DNA from: CAYRXE01 sp964428205
GTDB taxonomy: Bacteria; Patescibacteriota; Gracilibacteria; Peribacterales; Peribacteraceae
DNA: 30,786 bases
Direction of reading: 5' to 3'
Assembly: GCA_964428205.1 (NCBI GenBank)
Contig: CAYRXE010000008.1
Coordinates: forward strand, 1 to 30,786
Below, piece after piece: positions 15,479 through 24,043 of this stretch. Position 1 is the stretch's first letter, and each line of letters starts with the position of its first letter. The notes below the pieces were generated by a model. That model did no database searches. It was not told the origin of the DNA and worked only from the letters and a program-made list of their open reading frames with translations. The position numbers and the translations under genes were made by a program.

Positions 15479-16744
15479 TCATGTAGCTGTTTGGTATGTC
15501 AGGAGATCGGATAATTTGCCTCCAAAGACCCCTTTGAGCCATTGAATATAACGCACGACACTCTCCTCATGTACAGCTTCTCGCGTCTCGTGTGCACCCA
15601 CTCCCACCGGTCCGAACTCGATGTATGGAGCCTTCTTGGGAAGTGAGAGAAGATGCGGAGCAATCACATTTCCATCCGAAGTTGAAAATCCAGATTTCTT
15701 TTTTACTCCTCCATAAAATCTTGCGACATCTTTGAGGATGGCATCGGTGCGTGGATCTTTGATGTCGACCATGTACGGTTCGTAGTGTGCACGCATATCA
15801 TTTCTTGCGAGCGCGTGCTGAACACCACGAGCAGTCCAATCACGAGCGGCGGCAATGCGCTCAAGACACTCTCCCTGTTTTTCGATTGCCTCAGCAATAC
15901 TTCCTCCCGGCAAAATAAACTGCACGAAACGTCCGGATGCACGTACGCACACAGAAAGACCGCTGCCTTTATCTTTCACAGAATCTTCCTCACGCAGGAA
16001 TTCTGGTTTATCTCCGTAATACAGATGTTTTCTCTGAGGCAGTTTCTTGAGCGCTCTACGAGCAATTTCGTACTCATCGGCTAAATCTGTAGCCCCTGGA
16101 TTATACGAATGAGCCTGAGGCCCGTTCATCTCCAAGACTGTTTTTACGTTACCAGCTCGCGCAAGAATAATATCTTTTGGGTTATCGAGCTCACCACGCG
16201 TAAGCGTAACAATCTCCGGAGAAATCGCTAAATCGACTTCCTTCATTCCTGGCCATTTAATAAGGCGGTTTGCGCCGGCAGAGTTCTGTTCTTCGTCGGG
16301 CAAGAATGCCGCAATGACTTTTACACCTGCAGGAATTTCTACAGACTCCATCACGTGCATCATCGCCATGATTCCAGCTTTCATATCGTACGCACCAAGA
16401 CCGTGAAGGAATTCACCATTGCGAATCAACTTCAACCTATTGGCATAATTTTTAACATCTGCTGGTGCAACCGTATCGACGTGCCCACTGACAAGAATGG
16501 TGAGCTGCGGATTGGCCGCACCACGCTCTGCAATCAAAATACTTCTGTCTGTACCGTCACCAATGCCCCATTCTGTCACACGAGAATCGGTATTGGCCCC
16601 AAGCCAATACTTAATGAAACCAATAATTTCTTTTTCATTACATTCACCCGGAGACGTACGGTTCGACACTCCTTCCGCCTGAAACCACGACGGAATCGCG
16701 ACAAGATCCTTTAAGATGCCGAACTGCCGTGCATCAAGTGGCAT
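15479..16744 (-). CDS. M20-family metallopeptidase / deacylase (ArgE/DapE/CPG2 type)
   Basis: 421 residues from the ATG giving MPLDARQFGI; an upstream extension to 16789 has no family support. The di-zinc site is visible: GHVDT (H88, D90), GAYDMKAG with bridging D120, catalytic and ligand acids in LPDEEQNSAG (E151, E152), and the C-terminal histidine in GVGAHETREAVHEESV. A dimerisation insert lies between residues ~190 and 310. The enzyme hydrolyses an amide bond in a peptide or N-acyl amino acid in the cytosol, but which one is unclear. Motif order and length are normal. It diverges from ileS across 45 bp. A -10-like TAGAGT (minus, 16755-16760) lies 10 nt before its ATG. Confidence 0.92.
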   Translation of the reverse strand: MPLDARQFGILKDLVAIPSWFQAEGVSNRTSPGECNEKEIIGFIKYWLGANTDSRVTEWGIGDGTDRSILIAERGAANPQLTILVSGHVDTVAPADVKNYANRLKLIRNGEFLHGLGAYDMKAGIMAMMHVMESVEIPAGVKVIAAFLPDEEQNSAGANRLIKWPGMKEVDLAISPEIVTLTRGELDNPKDIILARAGNVKTVLEMNGPQAHSYNPGATDLADEYEIARRALKKLPQRKHLYYGDKPEFLREEDSVKDKGSGLSVCVRASGRFVQFILPGGSIAEAIEKQGECLERIAAARDWTARGVQHALARNDMRAHYEPYMVDIKDPRTDAILKDVARFYGGVKKKSGFSTSDGNVIAPHLLSLPKKAPYIEFGPVGVGAHETREAVHEESVVRYIQWLKGVFGGKLSDLLTYQTAT

Positions 16745-16789
16745 AGGACGGTACACTCTACAGTAGACAAGCCGCCTCGAACACGGCAA

Positions 16790-19700
16790 ATGCTACCCAA
16801 ATTCATGCCTTTTGACCCCGTAGACCCCCGGCAATCGTTCCCTGACTTAGAGCGGGGGGTGCAGCAATATTGGAAAGAAGAGGATATTTTTAAGAGGAGC
16901 ATCCGTAACCGCAGCCAGAGCGAGGGCGATTTGTTGGATGGAGCAAAAGGATCTAAAGAAGAGACCTTCAGTTTTTACGATGGCCCTCCGTTTGCCACGG
17001 GACTCCCGCACTACGGACACATCTTGGCAGGAACGATCAAAGACGTGATCCCGAGGTACCAGACCATGCGCGGAAAAAAAGTGGAGCGTCGTTTTGGCTG
17101 GGACTGTCACGGACTCCCCATCGAAAACTTGATCGAGAAAGAACACAACCTCAAGAGTAAAAAAGACATTGAGGCGATGGGCGTGAAAGCATTCAACGAT
17201 CTCTGTCGTGCATCCGTGCAGCGCTATGTAAAAGAATGGCGCAAGACGGTCGAGCGCATGGGACGTTGGGTCGACATGGATCATGACTATCGCACCATGG
17301 ACCCCGAGTACATGGAGAGCATCTGGTGGGTATTCAAAAATCTCGCCGACAAAAAGTTGATCTACGAAGGTCACAAGCCCATGCACATTTGTCCGCGCTG
17401 TGCGACACCATTGAGTAATTTTGAAGTTACGCAAGGCTACAAGGACATTGCTGATCAATCGGCTTTTGTGAAGTTTGCACTTAAAGAGGAACAGAACACG
17501 TTCGTCCTTGCGTGGACAACGACACCGTGGACTCTCCCCGGAAATCTCTTCTTGGCTGTAGGATCAAAAATTCCATACGTCCAAGTTGACCATGAAGGCG
17601 CATGCTACATCCTCGCGGAGTCACGCGTGGAACAGGTGTTCAAAGGAAAAGACCACGCAATTATCAAAGGCCTCAAGGCCAAAGATCTTGTGGGCAAGAC
17701 CTACGAACCACTCTTCCCCTACTACGTCGAAGCATACAAAGGTAAGGCGTTCACCATCGTCGAAGGAGATTTTGTGACCACCGACGATGGAACGGGAGTC
17801 GTGCACATTGCTCCTGGCTTTGGCGAAGATGACTTCCAAGTAGGCAAGCGTGAAGGTGTTGAGCTGCTCCAGCACGTAGGCATGGATGGACTCTTTAAAA
17901 AGGAGGTCACGGATTTTGCCGGCATGGATGTAAAGCCTAAAGATGATCCAAGCAAAACAGATAAAGAGATCATCCAGTGGCTCAAAAAAGAGAACAAATT
18001 ATTTGCTCAAGAAAATTACACGCACAGCTATCCACACTGCTGGCGTTGCGACACGCCACTCCTGAATTACGCCACGAGTTCGTGGTTTGTTGCCGTGGAA
18101 GAGAAGATCAAAAAAGACATGCTCGCTGCCAACGCGAAGACGGAGTGGGTACCCAATCACCTCCGCGACGGACGATTTGGAAAGTGGCTCGAGGGTGCAC
18201 GCGACTGGGCGATTTCTCGTAACCGCTACTGGGGCACGCCGCTTCCTATTTGGAGAAACGAAGAAGGAACGATGGATGTCATCGGCAGTCGTGACGAGTT
18301 GATGCAACGAAAAAAGCTGCGCTTCACCAAAGTGACGATCCTTCGCCATGGTGAGAGCGAAGGCAATGTGACCCCTATTTACCAAGGGAACCCTCCCGGC
18401 ACGCCGCTCACCAAGAACGGCAAGAAGCAGGCGGAACTCGCAGGCAAAGTGATTGCCGAGGATCAGCCCGTGGCAGTCATCTACGCATCTCCACTCCAGC
18501 GCACGCAGGAAACAGCACAGGGAGTTGCCAAGGCAACGGGCGCGAACATTGTGACGGATGATCGCATTCGCGAGACGTCGTTTGGCGAGTACGAAGGTAA
18601 GACGATTGATTTCTCGGACCTCGCGATCGTGCGCGAGAAGCGTGCCAAGAAACTTGCCGATAATTCCATCGAAAGCATCTACCACTTCCCGGGCATGGAA
18701 ACCTGGGACCAAGTGCAGTCACGCACGAGTACCTTCTTGCAGGAAGTGCTGCCCAAGCATCGCGGTGAACATATCGTGATCGTCACGCATGCAGACCCGT
18801 TCCAAAATATGAAGCACTTCTTCACCAAAGAAGAGCCCATGAAGATCAGCCATCAGCCGTACCCGGGCTACGCAGTGCCACACTCGTTTTACTGGGATCA
18901 CGATGCAGAAGCAGCAATGGATCTACACAAAGAAACGGTGGATCCTATTTCGTGGGCCGGAAGTGAAACTGCCGGAAGCGTGGAAGTGACACTCGTCCGC
19001 CATGGCCAGACAGACTGGAATATTGAACATAAGATTCAAAGCGCACCGGCTAATCCTCCACTCAATGACACCGGCCGTGGTCAAGCACGGGAAACCGCCG
19101 ACAAGTTGAAAACGGAAACATTTGATGTGATCGTCGCTTCAGATCTTGCTCGCGCAAAAGAAACGGCAGAGATCATCCATGCGGTGATGCCACAGGTACC
19201 GTTGGAATTCTCGGAGCTCCTGCGCGAGCGCGAGTTTGGCGAAAAAGCGAGCGGCATGCCGACTCCGGAATTCATCAAAAAATTTCCGTGGTCGTACGAA
19301 AACATCAACATCGCCATGCACCCTCTCAACCCGTACAACGGCGAGAGTCTTTCGACATTCCTCAAGCGCGCCGAGGACGTGCAAGAAATGATCTTGAAGA
19401 AGTACCCGGGAAAGAAAGTATTGGTGGTAACGCACGGTGGCATGGTGCAAGCACTCCAAGCGGTCGTCTTGAACATGAGTCATGCAGAAGCTGTGGCAAG
19501 TGCACCGCACAACGCAGAGACAAAGAAGCTCACATTCACGCCGGTGATGAAGCGCATCCCTGATGTGCTCGACTGTTGGTTCGAGAGCGGATCCATGCCC
19601 TACGCACAGAGCCACTTCCCGTTCAGCCATGCTTCTGGCCCTGTGGAGCGCAAAAAGAAAGATCTTCCTCCGGGCTTCCCTGCGGACTTTATTGCCGAAG

Positions 19701-21133
19701 GCATCGACCAAACACGCGGTTGGTTCTACACGCTCACGGTCTTAAGCGCAGCGCTCTTTAAGCAGCCACCATTCCTCAACTGTGTGGTCAACGGTACGGT
19801 GCTTGCGGAGGATGGAAAGAAAATGAGTAAGCGCCTCAAGAACTATCCGGAGCCATTGGAAATTGTGGAGAAGCACGGAGCAGACGCCGTGCGCTTTGCG
19901 CTCATGAGTTCACCTGCTGTGCGCGGAGAAGACATGCGCTTTAGCGAGAAGGCAGTGGAAGAAGCTTTGAGGAGCGTCTTGCTCCCGCTCTGGCACAGCG
20001 TCGGATTTTTCGTCACCTACGCAAACGCTGCCAAGTTCACACCTGTGACCAAACCCAAAGCTTCGTCACATCCGTTGGATGTGTGGATCAAAACCGAAGT
20101 GCAAGATCTCGTGAACCGCATGACGGATGAATTGGAACGCTACAACCTCGCAGGAACCTGTGGCGAATTGAAGGACACGATTGACGCTCTCACCAACTGG
20201 TACATCCGCTTGTCTCGTCGCCGCTTTGCGGGAAAAACCGAAGGAGTAGCCGTTGATGAAACGGCCCTCCAGACGCTGTACGACGTCCTCGTGACGATCT
20301 GCCAGGTCTTGGCTCCCTTCTGCCCATTCTTGGCCGATGGCATCTACTTGAACCTTGTGAGCGAAGCACACGGCTCCGTGCACCTCACGGACTGGCCCGA
20401 ACCTCGTAAGCTCAAACCCGAGGAACAAAAGCTCCTCGCGCACACGCGCATGCTCCGCAAAATTGTTTCCCTCGGTCTTTCTGTCCGTGGTGATGCCAAG
20501 GTCAGGCTCCGTCAGCCTCTTGGTTCTGCAACCGTCGCAATCCCCTCTTCGATCATGACGGCAGGAAAGCTGACGGAAGAAGAAGTCTTGCTGCTTCGCC
20601 AAGAATTGAATGTAAAGAATCTCGACGTCATCAGCGATCCGGGCAAACTCGCCGAAGCCATCTTGCAGATTGATGCACGCAAAGTCGGTCCGCGTGTGGG
20701 AGGTCGCGTGCAGGAGCTCATCAAAGCAGGTAAGTCCGGAGATTTCTCCGAAGAGAAAGATGGAACCTTCAAGGTTCTCGAAGAAACCATTGGTCCGGAC
20801 GAAGCTCAAGTGGTGTACCGCGGCAAAGAAGGCAACAACATCGCTGCAGAGGCTGGCATCGTGGTCGCGATGGATACCGAGATCACCGAAGAGCTGATGC
20901 TCGAAGGTCACGCTCGTGAGTTGATTCGTGCGATCCAGAATGCACGCAAAGAAAGCGGCCTCGCCTTTACAGACTCGATCAAACTGTGGGTCGATGCTCC
21001 ATCGGGAATGCTCGAGAAGTTCGGCAGCCTCATCACCGACGAAACCAAGGCGACACTGTCTGCTAATGAAGGCCAGGAACAAACGGTGGATCTTGAAGAC
21101 CTGAAGATCACGTTTAGATTTGAGAAGATATAG
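16790..21133 (+). CDS. ileS: Type 2 isoleucyl-tRNA synthetase with two inserted histidine-phosphatase domains
   Basis: 1447 residues, against ~1040-1060 for eukaryote-like (type 2) IleRS; the excess matches two insertions. IleRS charges tRNA-Ile. Visible: HYGH at 74-77 (HIGH motif), the CP1 editing domain with WTTTPWTLPGN near 241-252, WGTPLPIW near 483, CWFESGSMPYAQ near 929, KMSKR at 1011-1015, and a type 2 C-terminus (MLEGHARELIRAIQNARKESGL). Insert 1, about 510-700, is a histidine phosphatase: LRHGESEGN (H520), SPLQRTQET, ETSFGEYEG, VTHADP (H667). A short native IleRS motif, MDLHKETVDPI (710-720), follows. Insert 2, about 730-920, is another: VRHGQTDWN (H738), SDLARAKETA, REREFGE, VTHGGM (H882), replacing the usual zinc-binding segment. 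All four catalytic positions are kept in both. The start at MLPKFMPFD is followed by a second candidate five codons on. Confidence 0.95.
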   Translation: MLPKFMPFDPVDPRQSFPDLERGVQQYWKEEDIFKRSIRNRSQSEGDLLDGAKGSKEETFSFYDGPPFATGLPHYGHILAGTIKDVIPRYQTMRGKKVERRFGWDCHGLPIENLIEKEHNLKSKKDIEAMGVKAFNDLCRASVQRYVKEWRKTVERMGRWVDMDHDYRTMDPEYMESIWWVFKNLADKKLIYEGHKPMHICPRCATPLSNFEVTQGYKDIADQSAFVKFALKEEQNTFVLAWTTTPWTLPGNLFLAVGSKIPYVQVDHEGACYILAESRVEQVFKGKDHAIIKGLKAKDLVGKTYEPLFPYYVEAYKGKAFTIVEGDFVTTDDGTGVVHIAPGFGEDDFQVGKREGVELLQHVGMDGLFKKEVTDFAGMDVKPKDDPSKTDKEIIQWLKKENKLFAQENYTHSYPHCWRCDTPLLNYATSSWFVAVEEKIKKDMLAANAKTEWVPNHLRDGRFGKWLEGARDWAISRNRYWGTPLPIWRNEEGTMDVIGSRDELMQRKKLRFTKVTILRHGESEGNVTPIYQGNPPGTPLTKNGKKQAELAGKVIAEDQPVAVIYASPLQRTQETAQGVAKATGANIVTDDRIRETSFGEYEGKTIDFSDLAIVREKRAKKLADNSIESIYHFPGMETWDQVQSRTSTFLQEVLPKHRGEHIVIVTHADPFQNMKHFFTKEEPMKISHQPYPGYAVPHSFYWDHDAEAAMDLHKETVDPISWAGSETAGSVEVTLVRHGQTDWNIEHKIQSAPANPPLNDTGRGQARETADKLKTETFDVIVASDLARAKETAEIIHAVMPQVPLEFSELLREREFGEKASGMPTPEFIKKFPWSYENINIAMHPLNPYNGESLSTFLKRAEDVQEMILKKYPGKKVLVVTHGGMVQALQAVVLNMSHAEAVASAPHNAETKKLTFTPVMKRIPDVLDCWFESGSMPYAQSHFPFSHASGPVERKKKDLPPGFPADFIAEGIDQTRGWFYTLTVLSAALFKQPPFLNCVVNGTVLAEDGKKMSKRLKNYPEPLEIVEKHGADAVRFALMSSPAVRGEDMRFSEKAVEEALRSVLLPLWHSVGFFVTYANAAKFTPVTKPKASSHPLDVWIKTEVQDLVNRMTDELERYNLAGTCGELKDTIDALTNWYIRLSRRRFAGKTEGVAVDETALQTLYDVLVTICQVLAPFCPFLADGIYLNLVSEAHGSVHLTDWPEPRKLKPEEQKLLAHTRMLRKIVSLGLSVRGDAKVRLRQPLGSATVAIPSSIMTAGKLTEEEVLLLRQELNVKNLDVISDPGKLAEAILQIDARKVGPRVGGRVQELIKAGKSGDFSEEKDGTFKVLEETIGPDEAQVVYRGKEGNNIAAEAGIVVAMDTEITEELMLEGHARELIRAIQNARKESGLAFTDSIKLWVDAPSGMLEKFGSLITDETKATLSANEGQEQTVDLEDLKITFRFEKI

Positions 21134-21152
21134 ATCTGGATAAGCAAATAAC

Positions 21153-21203
21153 TGATCAAATTATTTGATCAATTTAACGACCTCTCCCGATCACTACGTG
21201 ATC
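21153..21203 (+). terminator. Hairpins following ileS
   Basis: TGATCAAAT and ATTTGATCA form perfect 9-bp arms around one T (21153-21171), 20 bp past the ileS stop, followed by ATTTAAC. A second small hairpin, GATCAC-TAC-GTGATC, lies at 21189-21203. The T-tracts are poor, so terminator function is only probable. Confidence 0.4.
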
Positions 21204-21204
21204 A

Positions 21205-21243
21205 CCCTCTCCTATTAGGAGAGGGGGTTAGGGGGAGAGGTCT
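21205..21243 (-). repeat. Dispersed C/T-rich hairpin repeat, copy 1
   Basis: Read on the minus strand this is AGACCTCTCCCCCTAACC, then a CCCTCTCCT / AGGAGAGGG hairpin with a 3-nt loop. The same unit recurs in the opposite orientation at 29751-29788, and a split version at 29808-29887. All three are intergenic. Confidence 0.75.
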
Positions 21244-21261
21244 ACCAGACAAAAGGTCCTG

Positions 21262-21267
21262 TACAAT
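21262..21267 (+). promoter_or_regulatory. Putative -10 box (TACAAT) of the holin-like gene
   Basis: TACAAT, directly preceded by TG, ends 6 nt before the ATG at 21274. Transcription would begin at or next to the start codon. No clear -35 box is seen. Confidence 0.45.
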
Positions 21268-21273
21268 AAATCC

Positions 21274-21657
21274 ATGACCCCCACTCGCCTCGCCCTTCGT
21301 GCTCTCCTCACCATGGCCCTCGTGTGGCTCATGGCGAAATATCTCCCGCAATACTTAGGGATCACCGGAGGTCTCGCTGCCGTGATTGTGACGGGTGCAC
21401 TGCTCACGCTCCTCAACTTGTTTGTACGTCCAATCCTGAATCTCGTCACGTTCCCACTTAAGCTCTTCGCCACGATCATTGCGATCGTCCTCGCAAACGC
21501 AGTGTTCCTGTGGATGGTGATGTGGGTTACGGATCGCATGGACCCAACACTCATTCAATTCCAAGTCCGCGGCGGACTCATGGGTTGGTTTGTAGTCTCC
21601 TTGATGCTTGGAACGATGAACTGGATGCTCAAAGAACTGTTGCACAAGCACGAGTAA
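21274..21657 (+). CDS. Four-helix membrane protein of the phage holin family 4 (YvlD-like)
   Basis: 127 residues with four hydrophobic helices (about 8-25, 32-50, 66-88 and 100-120). The motif LLNLFVRPILNLVTFPLKL (about 46-64) is typical of the family called phage holin superfamily IV or YvlD in chromosomal genomes. Despite the name, chromosomal members are usually not phage genes. Their function is unknown, with proposed roles in the envelope stress response. There are no phage genes nearby. It is followed after 52 bp by an MFS transporter on the same strand, which has its own -10-like box. Confidence 0.82.
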   Translation: MTPTRLALRALLTMALVWLMAKYLPQYLGITGGLAAVIVTGALLTLLNLFVRPILNLVTFPLKLFATIIAIVLANAVFLWMVMWVTDRMDPTLIQFQVRGGLMGWFVVSLMLGTMNWMLKELLHKHE

Positions 21658-21709
21658 GCAAAGGAAAACATCCCGACTCCGGTGAAAGAATCGGGTACCA
21701 TGTGCACCT

Positions 21710-22969
21710 ATGCAGTCTGCGGTATTCGGAAAGAGACCTCTCCTTCCTCTCTTCTTCACGGTTTTCATCGACCTGATTGGCATTGGTATCGTCTTTCCTG
21801 TGCTTGCAGTGGTCCTCCTGCAACCGGATGTGGGCATTGTCCCTGTGGAGACATCACTCGAGACACGCAAACTGCTCTATGGGCTTCTTGTGGCTGTGTT
21901 TCCCCTGTGTCAGTTCTTCGGCTCGCCCATTTTGGGCGCTCTTTCGGACCACCATGGCCGTAAGCCCCTGCTCTTGCTCTCATTTGCCGGAACGCTCGCA
22001 GGCTATGCGCTTTTTGCACTCGGCTTGCACTGGGGAAGGCTCGATATTCTGTTTCTTTCGCGTGCATTGGCTGGATTCACCGGTGGAAACATCTCCATCG
22101 CTATGTCGGCATTGGCAGACATCAGTAAGGACACCGTATCGAAGACGCGAAACTTCGGACTCATTGGCATGGCTTTCGGACTCGGCTTCATTTTGGGTCC
22201 CGTGCTCGGCGGTAAGCTCTCGGACTCCACGCTCGTGAGTTGGTTCAGCATGGAAACACCGTTCTGGTTTGCCACGGGCATCACCGCGCTCAACATGTTC
22301 TTCTTGTGGCAATTCCTGCCCGAGACCCTGCGTAACAAGCTCAAGACACGCGTGAGCCTGCTCACGGGAGTGCACAACATTGTTGCCGCCATGAAGCTTT
22401 CGAATCTACGGACGATATTCATCGTCATGTTCTTGCTCACATTGGGTTTTAACTTCTTCGCGCAATTCTTTCAGATTTTCCTCATCGAGAAATACGCCTT
22501 TACCACATCGCAAATCGGGAATGTGTTCGGCTACATCGGGCTGTGGATCGCCATCACACAGGGGCTTGTGACCGGTCCCGTCGCCCGCAGGTTTTCGGCA
22601 CACTCCGTACTTTCGTTTTCGGTTCTGGGTCTTGCCTGCATCTTCCCCATTCTTCTCCTCCCGGACGACGCTTGGTGGCTCTACATCTTCTTGCCGTTCA
22701 TCGCGCTGTTCCAAGGTCTCACACAACCCAATGCCAGCACCATTATTTCGGAGCTCGCCGATGCAGATTCTCAGGGGGAGATTATGGGCATCAATCAATC
22801 GGTGCAGTCTCTTGGTCAAACCATCCCTCCCGTCATCGCAGGCATTGTCAGTGCGCTCCATCCGAGCCTCCCCATCATGATCGCCAGCGCCTTCACCCTG
22901 GTTGCGTGGTTGATTTTCACTCTTGCCTTCCTGCGTCCCAAGAAGGAAATCTTCCACGAAGTTTCGTAG
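21710..22969 (+). CDS. MFS transporter, DHA1 / TetA-like drug exporter family
   Basis: 419 residues with about twelve membrane helices. The first helix carries the DHA1 signature FIDLIGIGIVFPVL. Motif A, GALSDHHGRKPLLL, lies between helices 2 and 3 (about 78-91), and the antiporter motif C, GLGFILGPVLGG, in helix 5 (about 157-168). Together they place it among proton-coupled exporters related to TetA. The true substrate is not deducible and resistance should not be assumed. A -10-like TACCAT ends 8 nt before the ATG with no Shine-Dalgarno. Length and topology are normal. Confidence 0.9.
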   Translation: MQSAVFGKRPLLPLFFTVFIDLIGIGIVFPVLAVVLLQPDVGIVPVETSLETRKLLYGLLVAVFPLCQFFGSPILGALSDHHGRKPLLLLSFAGTLAGYALFALGLHWGRLDILFLSRALAGFTGGNISIAMSALADISKDTVSKTRNFGLIGMAFGLGFILGPVLGGKLSDSTLVSWFSMETPFWFATGITALNMFFLWQFLPETLRNKLKTRVSLLTGVHNIVAAMKLSNLRTIFIVMFLLTLGFNFFAQFFQIFLIEKYAFTTSQIGNVFGYIGLWIAITQGLVTGPVARRFSAHSVLSFSVLGLACIFPILLLPDDAWWLYIFLPFIALFQGLTQPNASTIISELADADSQGEIMGINQSVQSLGQTIPPVIAGIVSALHPSLPIMIASAFTLVAWLIFTLAFLRPKKEIFHEVS

Positions 22970-23137
22970 AAAAAACGGGATGAAACCGGCACCAAAAATT
23001 CACGTTCAGCCCTAACATAAGCCAAAGTGTAACATCTGCCATCTTGGAGAGTTCGAGAGGCATATTTCCTCTTTTTCGCAGGCAAACGTGAGTAACTTCG
23101 GTGCACTGAGGTCCATTGCGGAGTGTGGCCAGGGTGG

Positions 23138-23167
23138 TACGATTTCTCCCTTTCTTTCTTTTCTCCT
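23138..23167 (+). promoter_or_regulatory. -10-like box and polypyrimidine leader of the SLH gene
   Basis: TACGAT (23138-23143) is followed by 24 nt consisting only of T and C up to the ATG at 23168. There is no purine-rich Shine-Dalgarno. The same kind of leader precedes several other genes in this window. Confidence 0.4.
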
Positions 23168-24019
23168 ATGACTCTCCTGCGCTCTGCGTTTCTGGCAATC
23201 GCTCTGGTGCTCTTTGCACCGTCGGCACTCGCAGCAACTCAGGGAGATACCCTGGATACGAAGGGAATGGACTACTTGGAATCACGCCATGTGCTCGCGT
23301 CGGATGTATGGCAACCGAGCGAGGCTATTACTCGTGGAGAGTTTGTGCGCATGGTGACCATGCTCGTCTACGAGCACGATGTGAATCCCACGTGCTTCTC
23401 GCAACTCGCAACGCAGTCGCCGGTGAAGTACCGCCTGCTCTTTCGCGAAGTCACATTGCAAGATCCATTGGCAGAGTTCCTGTGCGCAGGTCTGAAGGCC
23501 GGCATCATCCACGGCAACGCCGATGGCACGTTCCGCGCAGACTCCCCCATCACGGTTGCCGAAGCTTCGCAGATTTTGTACCGCGCCTACGATGTGGGTC
23601 CGCTCAACCGCGAAAGCCTCAAGGGTCATGCATGGTACGCACAGTCCATGCACGACATGCAGGTGGCAGAAGTGTTGCCGGGCAAGTTGTACGACATGCC
23701 TTCACACAAGGTAACGCGCGGCGAAGCAGGAGAAATGTTCCTGCGTTTGCGCATTCGCGAAATGAGCCTGCGCCAGGCCGGTGATCTACGTGTGATGCGC
23801 GGCGCTTCGCTCGATAGTGAAACCGTGAGCACGGGCACACTTCCTGATGCGCCGGTGATGATGCCTCTGGAAGACGGAATCGAAGATGAGCCAACAACCG
23901 AAGCCGACAATCAGCTCATCCGCGATATGTCTGCGAGCGAAGAAGCTCCCCTTGGCTTTGTGACCGTCTGGGCACGTGGCATCGAGTGGACGATTCCGCA
24001 CCCGGTTTCGCGTCGGTAA
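23168..24019 (+). CDS. Secreted SLH-domain protein
   Basis: 283 residues from the ATG giving MTLLRSAFLAIALVL; the longer frame upstream only encodes the promoter and leader. A signal peptide spans about 1-22 (ending PSALA). At least two SLH-like repeats follow: ESRHVLASDVWQPSEAITRGEF near 37-58, and GLKAGIIHGNADGTFRADSP near 108-127 with ITVAEASQILYRAY. A third degenerate one is near 155-195. The C-terminal ~80 residues are polar and acidic with no recognised domain. It probably binds the cell wall or S-layer. It is 24 bp upstream of the O-antigen-ligase-like gene on the same strand, which suggests a shared role in the envelope. Confidence 0.8.
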   Translation: MTLLRSAFLAIALVLFAPSALAATQGDTLDTKGMDYLESRHVLASDVWQPSEAITRGEFVRMVTMLVYEHDVNPTCFSQLATQSPVKYRLLFREVTLQDPLAEFLCAGLKAGIIHGNADGTFRADSPITVAEASQILYRAYDVGPLNRESLKGHAWYAQSMHDMQVAEVLPGKLYDMPSHKVTRGEAGEMFLRLRIREMSLRQAGDLRVMRGASLDSETVSTGTLPDAPVMMPLEDGIEDEPTTEADNQLIRDMSASEEAPLGFVTVWARGIEWTIPHPVSRR

Positions 24020-24043
24020 CACGCGCTCAGGTATGATGGCGGG

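Noticed and set aside
20066..21082. 338-codon open frame antisense to the 3' part of ileS
   Set aside because: Shadow of the IleRS C-terminal region, with no family motif and no promoter.
21274..21657. Possible prophage, because of the holin-family name
   Set aside because: Chromosomal members of this family are common outside phages, and no other phage gene, integrase or attachment site is visible.
21710..22969. Tetracycline resistance gene (tetA)
   Set aside because: Only family-level TetA/DHA1 motifs are seen. That does not establish the substrate, and there is no TetR-type regulator or mobile element beside it.
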